Below, piece after piece: positions 11,262 to 22,880 of a stretch of DNA of 62,555 nt. The notes under the pieces were generated by a model. It searched no databases, was not told the DNA's origin, and saw nothing but the letters and a program-made list of their open reading frames with translations. Both the position numbers and the translations under genes were made by a program. Origin of the DNA: Triangularia verruculosa (Eukaryota > Ascomycota > Sordariomycetes > Sordariales > Podosporaceae); the NCBI GenBank assembly GCA_033296885.1, contig MU864037.1, forward strand, positions 1-62,555, in the 5' to 3' direction. Each line of letters begins with the position of its first letter. Within the stretch, counting starts at the first letter, position 1.

Positions 11262-13029
11262 TTAATTATCAGCCTTGCTGCTGGCATTCACTCCATCCCC
11301 AAACCCTCCTTCTACACCTCCTTCATTCACCACCGACGGCCCCGGCAGCGCCCCGTCACTGCTGTTTGTTGTGTTTCCACTTGTTCCGCTGAAGTTCTTC
11401 TCGACATCTTTCCTCTCGTCACCTTCGCTGCTAACATCGGTCGTGGAATCGCTCTCACCAACAAGACCATACTTCCTCGAGTAGCCCTCAATCTCCTCCG
11501 GCTGGAGGTGTGGCAGCTCCTTGGCCGCCCGCACATAGCTCATCTTCTCCATGTGGCCCTTGGCAAAGATGATGTCAATCTCCTCTAGGGACCTCTTCGC
11601 CGTCTCGGGATAGAAGAAGTAGATGACCGGGATGAAGCAGGCGTTTGTGGCGGCGAAGAAGAGGTAGGTGCCCCAGCCAATGTTGGCGACCATGATGGGG
11701 GTGACCATGACGATGACGAAGTTGAAGAGCCAGTTGACGCAGGTGCTGACGGCGTTGGCTTTGGCTCTGGTCTTGATGGGGTTGACCTCGGCTGGGTAGA
11801 GCCATGGGAGGGGGAGCCAGGTAGCGCCGAAGAAGGCGATGTAGGTGAACAAACCGACGGCAGCGCCACGAGCAGTCATTTCCTTGCCGTCGATGAGGCA
11901 AGCAAAAGTGATGACCATGCTGAGGGACTGGCCGATACTGCCGATGAGGAACATCTTTCTCCGACCGACGCGCTCGACGATGAACCAAGACGTTGTCGCG
12001 AAAATCGAGTAGACGATCATGTTCACACCACCGAGGAGTAGAGACAAGTTGTGATCGGTGCCGATGGACTCCTCAAACAGGATTGGGAAATAGTAGATGA
12101 CTGCGTTGCAGCCGCCAACTTGTTGGAAGAACTGAGAAGATGACCCGAGAAGCATGCGGCGGAAATGCTGCGTCTTTCCATGCGTGAAGAGAGCCTTGAC
12201 AGGTGTGCTCTTTTGGCCATAACCACCTGACGCACGGAGCGAATCGACAATGAGGTTACGCTCGAGGAGCGCCTCAGGGCTGCCTTCCTCGTAGCCACGG
12301 ATGGCTGCAATGACTCGGTCTGCTTCGGCCACTCGCTGGTGACTGAGGAGCCATCTCGGTGATTCGGGGAGAAACATCATTGGGAAGATAATGAGGACGG
12401 CGAAGAGGACCTGGAAGGCAATGGGAAAGCGCCAGACGAGATCAGCGGGTCCATATGAGGCGCCGTAATCGATCCAGTAAGCGATCAAAGTACCAAAGGC
12501 AATGACACCGCCCTCGATACAGATCAAGAGACCTCTGTTGGATGTTTTACTGCACTCGGCTGGGGTACTGTCAGTATATCGCCCCAACATGACTTTGTGG
12601 CATCAGCTTACCTTGGTAGGTTGGGATGGTTGATGTATTCATGCCGTTCCCTACGCCCATGACTACTCGTCCAACAATGAGCTGGGCAAGTGGGCTCTTA
12701 TTTCTAACTGCCGTAACCTGAATAATAACGCCGACCAACATGATGCTGGCGCCCACGATGATACCTCTTCTTCTGCCCAACAAGTCACCAATCCAGAGCA
12801 TGAGGACGGCACCCGCAAGGCAGCCGATTTCGTAGATAGCTGTGACGAAACCCTGCATCGTCGAGTTGTCTTTCGTTTCTGGAAACATTTCGTTAAAAGC
12901 TGGGGCCGTGATGATACCGCTCATCACGCCTTGATCGTAACCGAAGAGAAGGAAGCCCGTCGTCGCAACAGCTGAAACCATTATGGATAAGGGCCTGCCA
13001 GAGAGGCCCATGAATGTTGGAGGCGCCAT
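11262..13029 (-). CDS. MFS sugar transporter (SP family, hexose-transporter-like)
   Basis: Exons 13029-12612 and 12559-11262, with a 52-nt intron (GTAAGC...CCCCAG). Together they give 571 residues, normal for fungal sugar porters. Twelve membrane helices are expected. Family marks seen: LLFGYDQGVMSG in TM1, GRRRG after TM2, GVGNGMNTSTIPTYQAE (the PxYxxE-like motif, made whole only by the splice), PESPRWLL, GRRKMF, PAEVNPIKTRAKA and the PETAKRSLEEID end. The C-terminal tail is Ser/Gly/Asp-rich and cytosolic. The substrate is probably a monosaccharide such as a hexose or pentose. The sequence alone does not separate these. It is not part of the lactose module, from which two genes separate it. 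Confidence 0.9.
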
Positions 13030-14995
13030 GGTTGTGAATCTTTGGCTGTTGCCAGTGAAAAAGGAGTGACGGATGAATCTGCTGGACCAGGAGGCCCGGG
13101 GCAGGCGTTGGCCTTATATGGGTACCATAGCACCGCATGCTGGATGGGTTGCCCGGGTCCGACCCGAAAGGTAACGGTTCCCGGGGACGGCCCCTTCTCC
13201 CGGTTAACTACGCACCAGTGAGCGGCGAGTACGGTGGAATGGTGTGGGATGGGATGGCGTGGTGCGAGAGTGAACCGTTGCCAACCGGTGTCGAGCACCG
13301 TGGAGCGTTGCAGATTCCCCTGTCACTACCTAGGTAACCCTCCACGTGCTCCTGCGAATGTGAGATGGCAAAAATCCCCGCAAAGCCCATTTTTACTGCG
13401 CAGTCGTTGGCGGGTGAAGGGTATACAGCGGAGCCGAGGACGATCCTGTTCCGCCAACATTCCCAGATTCAGTGCACATGTTTGGTGAAAAAGTCTTGGA
13501 TTATGATCATCGTCTGCTGCATGGTGTAACCTCGGAGAAAAACTTTGATAGGATAATCCCACGGCTATCCTATCGCGGATACCCCCAAAGAAAAAAAACT
13601 CTGGATATGAAACTTGCATCCGTGAGTATCAGAGACTCCGGCCAAGGTCCGGGTTTGCAGACGGGAGTGAAGGGTTCGAGGGGTCTCTTGGCTGTGGGGT
13701 GCAATGAGGTCATAATTCAGATGAAGATCTCTTGGTGTTTCGGGCCGGGAGCTTGGGGAAGCTTGACCGGCAGTTAATGATCTGGGCGATGGGAAAAAAC
13801 AAACCAGCCGGATTTCGAGGTGGACCGAACTAAAATCCGTTGAATCCTATAACATTGCTAGACCATTTCAGGATTTCGTGAGGGTTTAGGTTTGGCACAT
13901 CGTCAACACCCGCTGGATATCTCCGTCAAAACAACCTGTCACACTTGCGAGGACCCTGAACCCGCCATCCCCGCACTCCAGTCGTTTTACTCCAGCCAAA
14001 AAGTTTCAAACTTTGGCAGGAAAGGGTTTTCCCGGAAGGCCAATTCGCTGGGGGATCTGCATAAGGCTCCAGTTTGCCAGGCGTGGTAGCACCGCGCTGT
14101 GCTCTTTGGTGTGGACTTGCATGTGGATATTGATAACGTCACTTGGCCCGCTTTTCACCAAGCCCGACGCTGGTGTCACCTTCTTTTTGGATCTTTGCCC
14201 CATGTTTCTCGGTTTGATCTCGGGCAGACTGACCTGCGGTGAATTGAATTTACCATGTTGCTGCCGTCTCACTTCATGTGACTGAATCGCCTCAGACCAT
14301 CTGCTGTGGGTTTGCCAATGCTCTGGTGGAGCGATATCAATGCCTATCGTTTGTGTACATCTCTGCCTCGGACGATGGATAACAGCGACTGTTTCGCGAG
14401 CTTGACTGCAACCTGGAAGTTTATTCAGCGTTTTTTTCGTCACCCAAGGCGTGGTGGCCAGACGAAGAATTTTCAGCCCCCGCAAAGGGGAAGGCGCTGA
14501 TCATCATGGAATAGTCCAAATAGTTCGTCTCGCCGGTGATGCCACTGCTTTGATCTAGGTAACCAAGCATTGACTTGAGTTACCAAACTGCCCATTATCA
14601 CGGGGATATCGAACTTCCCAATTGCTAGCAATGCTGGCACCATTTGACCAATACCAAGACTAACATGTGCAGTTGGCAGAGGCCATCCTCAGAATGCCAT
14701 TTTGGTAACCGAGGTCGGGTCTAGCACTTCTCGGCATGCAGTTCACTTCCACTTATTGGTCTGATCCAACCTCCGCATTTTGATATACCTACATCAGGTA
14801 TATGGAACTGTTAGGTAGCTGTATGCTGGTCTGAGAGCGAGTCGTGCCAGGTTCCAATCCCCACACAACCACTGCTGACTGTCCATTCAACTGCTTGAGC
14901 CTGACCTATCATGACCAGGGATACACACACCGTCTCTTGCCAGACGTGCCAGATCACCACCTTGGGATCTCGGCGCTGACCTACTAGTACATTCA
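13030..14995. other. Long intergenic region
   Basis: About 2 kb. It includes the promoter of the sugar transporter (C/G-rich block at 13137-13200) and downstream sequence of the ammonia-lyase. The largest open frame (159 codons, minus strand, 14006-14485) lacks any motif and has ordinary intergenic composition. No gene is supported. Confidence 0.45.
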
Positions 14996-16232
14996 TTACA
15001 CCGGAACTTCATATTCCCTCTTCCCCTCTGTACAAAACAAAACCACCACTGCGTCTTCACCCAGCCCCAACCTCCCCCTCGCCGCTTTATCCGCACAAAT
15101 CCTCCTCAGCCCAGCCAACGTCGCTGCACCACAAGGCCCGGCCTCAACCCCCTCTTTTTCGAGATCCACCACCGCCTGGTGCGTTTCTTTGTCGGTAACA
15201 ACCACAGCTGCATCTACACCCTTCCCCAACACCTTCCAAGCACTACCCGACAATGTCCCACAGTTCATACCACACATGATCGTCTTATCACCGGTCTCCA
15301 CCGTAGTCATCTCCCCGTGCTGAAGCGAGGTTTGTAAGCAAGCCGCACTGTCCGGCTCAATAGCCACCACTTTGACATTATCTTCCCTCGCCGAGTCTTT
15401 GAAATGCTCCGTCACGGCCCTCGCGATCGAGCCGCACCCACAAGGAACAAAAGCATGTGTCGCACCGTCGCCCCCGTCACTTTGCTGAAAGATCTGAGTA
15501 TCAAACTCAGTGAGCATAGTCGAGTACCCTTCCACAACCCACTGTAATTAGCTGTGTCAGCGCACTCTGATCAGACACAACAAGTAAAACTTGACTCACC
15601 CCAGGCACCTTCTCGTACCCCTCAAAACTCATATCCGAAACCAGCAACCTCTCCCTCTCCCTCCCTTCCTCCTCCCCGAACCGCCTCGATTCTTCAGCAG
15701 CCTTGTCATAGTCCCCTTCCACCACCCTCACCTCCGCCCCCAAGCCCTCACTCCTGATCAGTTCGCGAGTGGTGAGGTGCATGTGATCCGACACAAAAAT
15801 CACGGTCTGCAACCCAAGGTATCCGGCCATCCTTGTGATTGCCCGACCCCAGTTCCCCTCCGTGGCTGTGACGATCTTCAAGTCGTCCAACTTTTGCTGG
15901 CGGATGACGGTTCTGATCTCGTCCAGGGAGGGAAACCCGGGGCGGCGGTCAGGGGTCAGGTTGATGCCGAGGAGGTCGAGGACGGCACGGTAGACTGCCC
16001 ACGATGCACCTAGGACTTTGAAGGAAGGGAGGCCGAGGCGGGAGGCTTCGCTCTTGAGGTATACCTGCTTGATTCCTAGGGCTTTGGCGAGGGAAGGGAG
16101 GGGGTGGAGAGGTGTGGGGGCGTAGGAGGGAAGGAGGGAGTGAAAGGTTTGGATTTGGGATTTGGTGTCGGAGTCGGCTGGGGAGGCGTACCGCCATGAG
16201 GCCGAGGGGTTGAGGTAGATTGTTGAGGACAT
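14996..16232 (-). CDS. PLP-dependent ammonia-lyase (diaminopropionate ammonia-lyase-like)
   Basis: Exons 16232-15600 and 15541-14996, with a 58-nt intron (GTGAGT...TTACAG), phase 0. The product has 392 residues. The fold is type II PLP enzyme (tryptophan synthase beta superfamily). PTPLHPLPSLA opens the domain, the Schiff-base Lys is Lys72 in LPSFKVLGAS, and TEGNWGRA is the substrate loop. A Gly-rich phosphate-binding loop PCGCGSIARA and a late EAGPCGAATLAGL segment follow. The PSFKVLGAS context is the hallmark of 2,3-diaminopropionate ammonia-lyases, which turn diaminopropionate into pyruvate and ammonia. A threonine or serine dehydratase-like activity remains possible. Cytosolic, no targeting signal. 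The 5' half is C-rich and the 3' half G-rich on the coding strand. Confidence 0.82.
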
Positions 16233-16486
16233 GGTGGGATGTTTGGTGTTTGTGCTGCTCCGTGGGGTATGCCAGCTAAGGAATCCATGTGGTTAAGTGA
16301 ACCACCTGCTTATATCTCCACCTGCAGGCTGCAGTGCGGGGTTCTGAGCTGGTTGCATTCGACTTTGGATCTCTTGGTTTGTTGTTTTTTCACTTGGCAT
16401 CTTTCTTCAACTAACATGTCATGCAAAGGTCTGTTTCGATGGATCTATCACAAGGTATCTAGCAGCAACAGAGCATTTGCAGTCCA

Positions 16487-19400
16487 TCAACCGCTGAGAG
16501 GTCCGAGCTTGAACGAGAATTTGACCTCGTTGTCCTTGTCCACTTTCACTAACAGGTCCTCTCTGACTCCAGGACCACAAGCTGCCGTCCCAACTCCAGC
16601 AACCTGGTGATCCAGCCTCAGAAGCGTGGCATTCTCTTCCACCAAATCGCAAGGGTGCTTGGCGTCTTGGATCGTCTTGGTCGAGTACCGAGAGGCAGCG
16701 AAGCTGAACGGCGTTTCGTCACGAACATTTGGGTAAGTACCGTCATAAATGACAATCCCTGCTCCAGAGCTATGGGGGTCTGTAATGCTGACCCATTTGG
16801 TGCCCATGCGGTTGCCGTTCTCTTGCGGAACATCATATGGGGTGTGCAATTCCGAGACGGACTCTGCGGTCCAAATTCCTACACGCTGGGCAGATCGCTT
16901 ATCAGGATACGACTCGCCCGGCCCAAGGCCATGCCATTTGACCTGATCCAACTTGCGAGACAGGCGTAAATTGAGGCCGATTCGAGGTACGTGCTCAGGA
17001 GCGGAGCCTGTAGCCTTGAGGGAGACGGCAATATGAAGATTGCCTGTGGGACTTATGGTCTGGGTTATCCTGGCATGATAGCCCCAGTCGAGGACCGGAG
17101 GAGAAAGGAAGACGTTCGAGATGAACGTGACTGCCTGGCCGCTTTCCTTGCTGCCAGTCTTGGTGATGCTGAGAGATCGGAGTTGGCTGGTCAAGACATC
17201 TACCCCAAACCGCTTCCAATATGGCAGGGACAACTTCATGTCGTTGTCTGTTGGGGGGCGCCAGAAGGATGGAATGATTGCCGCTCCAGTCCTTGGATCT
17301 GGCTCCAACAGTGACTGACCAGCCTTTGCCCAGGTCGTGAAGTAGCCAGAGCTCTTATCAAACACAAATGTGAAGTCCTGACCGGTGACAGTGGCGTACG
17401 CATCGGTCTCCTGGAATGAAAGCTCGCTTTCGTCTTGAGCACGGTCACCATCAGGGCCATGAGCGACGCCGTTGGTGAGATGATGCTGAAACCATGCGAC
17501 CTCGTGGCCAATAGGTGCCCATGCAGTCCCGGTCCGCAGCGTAAACGACACAGTAAAATAGATAGGTGGCCCAGCCAATCCGTGATGCCCTTTTCTTTCG
17601 CGCCAAGCGCGCACTTCAGCGGGAATTTCGACCCGTGCAGTCTTTCCTGGCGGCGTCGATGGAAGGCTCAAAGTTCCGGAGGCTACAGCGGTTGCGCTAG
17701 ATCGAGGTCAGTTCGGATCAAGGAAAATTCACAACAAGCCATTCCTCATCATACCTGAGTTCCAATCGCTCTGCCTTGTAGGTGACAGTCAAGTGGTCAA
17801 GACCGACAAAGTCGTAAATACTTTGAATGACCAGATAGTCTCCTTCAACAGTGACCTTCACGGGCTCGAAAACCTTTTTAAGCTCCACTAAGCCTGGAGT
17901 CGGCTCATGAACGCTGTTGACAAGACCGTCCATCACGAAGGTTCCGTCATTAGGTGTGTCACCGAAATCACCACCGTATGCATAGTATTCCTTGCCGTCA
18001 TCGTCCTTCTTGAGAAGCCCATGATTAGCCCACTCCCAGATAAAGCCGCCCTGGAGCCGGGCATGAGACCGGAAGGCCTCTTGATAATCTTCCAACCAAC
18101 CTGGGCCGTTACCCATGGCGTGCGCATACTCGCACAGGATGATTGGCTTTTCAGAAGATCCATCTGGCTTCACTCCTTCCGTTTTGGCCAGCTCCACCAG
18201 CTTGTCGACGGAAGCATACATGTAGGAGTACATGTCTGCAGACTCGGCGTGCACGTCACCCTCATAGTGTACGAGACGTCCCGGATCAACCCTTTTGGCG
18301 TACTCATACATTGCCTTGTGGTTTTGGCCGTAGAAGGACTCGTTGCCAAGCGACCAGATGATGATTGACGGGTGGTTCTTGTCTCGCTGTATCATTTGCT
18401 CCATCCGATCAACATAGGCAGCCTTCCAGGTTGGGTTGTTGCTAGTGTACTGAGCCGCCTTCCCGAATGCAAGTTTTTTGCGCTCTTCGTAGTCCATTTC
18501 CTCGGGAATGCCCTGGGCGCGGCCGACCGCGTCGTAGAACCCGTGACACTCGAGATCTGCCTCGTCCATAACCCACAAACCAAGCTCATCTGCGATGTCG
18601 AACAGCTTTGGGTGGCTGGGGTAGTGACTGCACCGCAGGGCATTGATGTTGTGCTGCTTCATGAGAAGCAAATCCCGTCGTATGAAGTCCAGGGGAACTG
18701 CGCGTCCAAACAAAGGATGATGGTCGTGTCTGTTCACACCACGGAACTGAATTGGTTGGCCGTTGACGCATATCAACCCTCCCTTCAACTCAACTTTACG
18801 GAAACCAATCTTTTGACTGGCCCAGTGAAAAGGTTCGTCGTCGGAACCGCGGAGCTCCAGCGAAACGGAGTAGAGATTGGGGGTTTCGGCGGTCCATTTC
18901 CTCGGATTGTCAACGGGAATGCTCAGTTCGACCGATCCACTCTTTTCGATGTCTCTTGTCACCTCAGCAATCGTTTCTTCGCCAGGTACAGTCGTAATAG
19001 TGACAGCCAGAGTAGCCTTAACAGTTGTAACGATATCGACCGTGGCTTGCAGAACGCCGTTGTGGTACTCATTGTCCAAATCGGTGCGAAGAAACCTGTG
19101 TAATCACATCAACGATGTTAGAATCGAATCGACAAGATTAGATGTGGAGGTAATGTTCTCACCAGTCTGCGATATATCCTTCACGTGGGTATGCAATGAG
19201 ATGGACATCGCGATAAATGCCTGTTATTGTTACTAAGAATGCTGTCGTAGGTAGTTCGTGACAGTGGAATACATACCCGATAACCACCACTGGTCTTGGT
19301 CTTCGATATAAGACCCATCTGACCACTGATAAACTCGTACAAACAGTTCATTGGGGGAGCCATGCTTCACCAGATCAGTGACGTCAAATTCGGCCGCGTT

Positions 19401-19847
19401 TCGAGACCCCTGGGCGTATCCGACAGATTTTCCGTTGACCCAGACATGGTAGGCACTGTCAACACCATCGAACCTCAAGCGGAGCTGGTGATCGTTCCAA
19501 GAAGGGGGTACATAAAACGTCCGGCGATAGGCCCCAGTTGGGTTCTCAGAGGGGACAAAAGGAGGGCAGACAGGAATAGGGAATTGGACGTTGGTGTAAT
19601 GAGGATGTCCATGGCCCTGAAGTTGCCAATGGCCAGGCACCTGAATGGTTGTCCAACCCTCAGAGGCAACAGATGATGAATTGGGGGTCGGACTGGGGCT
19701 CTTTGCCGGGGCTGGAGCGTAGTGGAAGTGCCATTGGCCATTCAGTGACAGGGACTCGTTCTCAGGGATGTGGTAAGACCGCGGGGGAAGTGTGTTTCTG
19801 CGAAACACTTCCTCATTGCAGTAATCAGGCGGGTTGGCTGCATCCAT
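16487..19847 (-). CDS. Cytosolic GH2 beta-galactosidase (LacZ/Lac4/BgaD type)
   Basis: Four exons: 19847-19277, 19220-19163, 19095-17755 and 17696-16487, giving 1059 residues. The joints restore family motifs: WWLSG|IYRDV across intron 1 and ADW|FLRTD across intron 2. Domains follow LacZ order: sugar-binding jelly roll (LNGQWHFHY, VPGHWQLQG, WVNGKSVGYAQGSR), immunoglobulin-like domain, TIM barrel, and the beta-galactosidase small chain (FWRPPTDND, GLGPGESYPDK, RMGTKWVSI). The acid/base Glu is Glu462 in SLGNES and the nucleophile Glu532 in ILCEYAHAMGNGPG, close to E. coli positions 461 and 537. There is no signal peptide, so it hydrolyses lactose inside the cell. It diverges from a lactose-permease-like gene across 0.9 kb, as in the known Aspergillus bgaD-lacpA pair and yeast LAC4-LAC12. 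Confidence 0.95.
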
Positions 19848-20723
19848 GATCGTGACTTCAATGTCTGGGCTTCGAGGAGGGAAAGGAGTTGTTCTTGTCA
19901 GACTTCCATGTCGTCAAAAGTTGGGCCATTTACTTAGAACTAAGTACCTACAAAAATCGCTTACATACGAATTGGGGTGACTGAGAATGCGGGGTTTGTT
20001 GGGGTTCAGCAAGCTCGGCAGGTTTCCCGGGTCTATGCAGGCTGGGAGGGGTCAGATGTCCCTCCAATCGGCTTGACAGCAAGATCAGGAAAGTGTTGTT
20101 TGACGTAAACGCGTACTTGGCATTTGTGAAGCGTGTGCGAACGCCACCAAAGCCCCAACTTCGACAACGATTCTATAGTTGAAAAGCGAATCAAAAGTCA
20201 CCATCCGAGGGCGAAAACTCCCACGATACACCAGAATCAAAGCGCACCAGCCCGCACACTGGTGAGAGTTTACGGACTTGTCTGGTGATGGGCGGTCATT
20301 CTTGTCATTCTTGGAGAAGGTGGATGATTTCGCCAGAGAATTGGCCCAGCCAATAATGTTGCTCGGGGGTGTCGGAGCCGGATAATAGACCCCTGTCCAA
20401 GGAAGGGCGGTAGGTAGGGATAGTTACACTAATACACCGAACATCGGCATTGCACCAGAAATGTCACCAAAGCTCATGCAAGGCAATATCCGGCCCATTC
20501 AAGCTTCACACCTTCCGGTATCGAGACCATGAAGAGAACGTCCTGTGCGGGGAAGGCAGTGTGCTCAACGGCTGGATGCTACCTCATCCAAAGCCACGAG
20601 ATGTCCAGGTGCCACTGACAAAAAGAATGGATGTCCCGGTTATCTGCATGTTTCTGTTGCTGGCCATCATTCTTTCCCGTAGTTGATTCTTTCCCGTAGT
20701 TGATACTTTGCCCGGCAAACAAC
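19848..20723. promoter_or_regulatory. Bidirectional promoter of the beta-galactosidase/permease pair
   Basis: The 876-base divergent spacer probably drives both lactose genes. Visible candidate sites: a CreA-type SYGGRG match (GCGGGG) at 19989-19994, a CCAAT box near 20350, CGG-N3-CGG at 20373-20381 and the everted CCG-N5-CGG at 20437-20447, both plausible for a Zn2Cys6 factor. A perfect 17-nt tandem duplication lies at 20671-20704, just before the permease ATG. These are pattern matches only. Confidence 0.5.
20671..20704 (+). repeat. Two perfect 17-nt tandem copies before the permease start
   Basis: The unit TCTTTCCCGTAGTTGAT occurs at 20671-20687 and 20688-20704, ending 20 bases before the permease ATG. 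It may be in the 5' UTR or core promoter. Confidence 0.9.
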
Positions 20724-22406
20724 ATGGCAGCCAGCACAGAGAAGGCGGCGTCATTCGCTGACCATCATGACGACCCGAAGTTCCGCGACACCGACATCAC
20801 CGTGCAACTTGCTCACGACGTTGACGGCACCAAGTACTCTCCTTGGTCGGGAAAAATGGCCCGTCTCTACCTCGTGCTTGCCATAGCATACCTATGCGGG
20901 TGTCTCAACGGCTATGATGGGAGTCTAATGGGTGGGCTCAACGGCATGAAGTCGTATCAACAGTATTTCAACATGTAGGTCGCACTCCTACGGGCTACCT
21001 GTGAGAGGCGGGAGGGATTGCAAGATACTAACCGCTCGAAATCCAGGAAAACAGCAGGATCAAGTACCGGCTTGGTTTTCGCCATGTACAATATCGGCTC
21101 CGTCGCAGCCGTCTTCTTCACCGGCCCTGTCAACGATTGGTTCGGGCGTCGCTGGGGCATGTTCACGGGCGCGCTGATCGTCATCGTCGGGACTTGCATC
21201 CAGGCGCCTAGTACAACACCCGGCCAATTTCTGGCTGGACGCTTCGTGCTCGGTTTCGGGGTCAGCTTTTGTTGCGTTTCGGCGCCGTGCTACGTGTCTG
21301 AAATGGCACACCCTAAATGGAGAGGCACCCTGACGGGTCTTTACAACTGTACGTGGTACATTGGGAGCATTATTGCTTCGTGGACCGTTTACGGGTGCTC
21401 CTACATCGGGACTCTGGATGCTTGGCGCATTCCGATTTGGTGTCAGATGGTGACCTCCGGCCTCGTCTGCCTTGGTGTTTTCTGGCTGCCGGAAAGTCCA
21501 AGATGGCTTGTGGCCCAAGATAGGCACGAGGACGCTCTACACGTCTTGGCGGTTTACCATGGAGAAGGGCGGACCGATCACCCCATCGTTCAGTTGCAGA
21601 TCAAGGAAATGATGAACCAGATTTCGTCTGAAGCCTCTGACAAGAAGTGGTACGACTATCACGAGCTCTGGAACACCCACTCCGCTAGACGTCGCCTTGT
21701 ATGTGTGCTCGGGATGGGTATCTTTGGCCAGATCAGCGGCAACTCCCTATCGTCTTACTACATGGTCACCATGCTGGAATCTGCCGGTATTGTCCAGGAG
21801 CAACGCGTGTTGGCGCTGAACGGAATCAATCCCGTTCTTTCGCTTTTTGGAGCAGTTCTTGGTGCTCGCATGTCAGATGTGATTGGCAGAAGGGCCCTAC
21901 TACTCTACACCATTGTATTTGCCTCTGTCTGCTTTGCCATCATCACAGGGACAAGCAAGATGGCAACCGACGACCCCACGCAAGTGGCAGCCGCCAACAC
22001 AACCATCGCCTTCATATTCATATTTGGTATCGTGTTCTCGTTCGGTTGGACACCGCTTCAAAGTATGTACATCTCCGAGTGCCTACCAACGGCAACAAGA
22101 GCGAAAGGGACCGCTGTTGGGAACTTTTCCTCTGCGGCAGCATCCACAATTCTGCAGTACGCGTCAGGGCCTGCATTCGAGAAGATTGGCTATTACTTTT
22201 ATCTCGTTTTTGTATTTTGGGACTTGTTTGAAGCAGCTTTCATCTACTTCTTCTTTCCAGAGACCAAGGACAGAACCCTGGAGGAGATGGAAGAAGTATT
22301 TTCTGCACCCAACCCAGTCAAAAAGAGCTTGCAGAAGAGGAGTGCTCAGACGGTACTGAACACTGTGGGTGCGAATCCAGCTACCGAACTTGATCATGAC
22401 CCTTAG
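20724..22406 (+). CDS. Lactose-permease-like MFS transporter (Lac12/LacpA type)
   Basis: Exons 20724-20974 and 21047-22406 give 536 residues. The 72-nt intron has GTAGGT, a perfect ACTAAC branch point and a CAG acceptor. It joins QQYFNM to KTAGSSTGLV in phase 2, which restores the loop after TM1. Family marks: CLNGYDGSLMGGLN in TM1, NDWFGRRWGM after TM2, GRFVLGFGVSF and YVSEMAHPKWRG, LPESPRWL, DVIGRRALL, and the PETKDRTLEEMEEVF end. The GYDGSLMG/MKSYQQYF pattern is typical of fungal lactose and related disaccharide permeases rather than hexose transporters. Its partner across the shared promoter is an intracellular beta-galactosidase, which needs exactly such an uptake system. Cellobiose or lactobionate uptake are possible alternatives. 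Confidence 0.9.
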
Positions 22407-22880
22407 GAATGTCAGATATGTAAGAACCGGGCTGCTGGTAACGAATGAGGACTTGATGTATTTAGATCTGTTCGGTATGCGATTGAGATCAAGGAACACG
22501 CGCAAATGCAGATTGACTACTGCTTTATGGTACCTCAACAAGTACCTACGGGAAATACATACAGTTGAGACGCTTGATTCTTGACTAAACAACGGACCAC
22601 AAAGGCCCGAAGAAATGGCGGCGCGCTTGAGCTTTCAGTAAATTTCCTCGGATGCTACTCAGAATGATCAGGAGTCTCCAATTTATCCTTGCTATCCCCG
22701 CTTTCTCCGCACGACATGCAAAAGAAGCTTAAGGGTCCATGTTCCCCTGGATTTCAAGTTGAGACCCAGTTTTCCCCCAACCTTATGATCCCCTGATCCA
22801 TCTCGGTCCGCCTCGGAGTGCATGAAGATCTCTCACCACAAACTTGCCAAGTAGAAGCCTGTGCTTCTTAACGTATCGGG
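22407..22880. other. Intergenic region between permease and regulator
   Basis: About 470 bases with the permease 3' UTR and the regulator's promoter, both in the plus direction. No gene or repeat is seen. Confidence 0.4.

Noticed and set aside
14006..14485. 159-codon minus-strand frame in a gene-poor region
   Set aside because: No motif, no TATA or intron signals, and several overlapping frames of similar length.
14860..14885. B-box-like GGTTCCAATCC, possible tRNA gene
   Set aside because: No matching A box or acceptor stem can be folded upstream.
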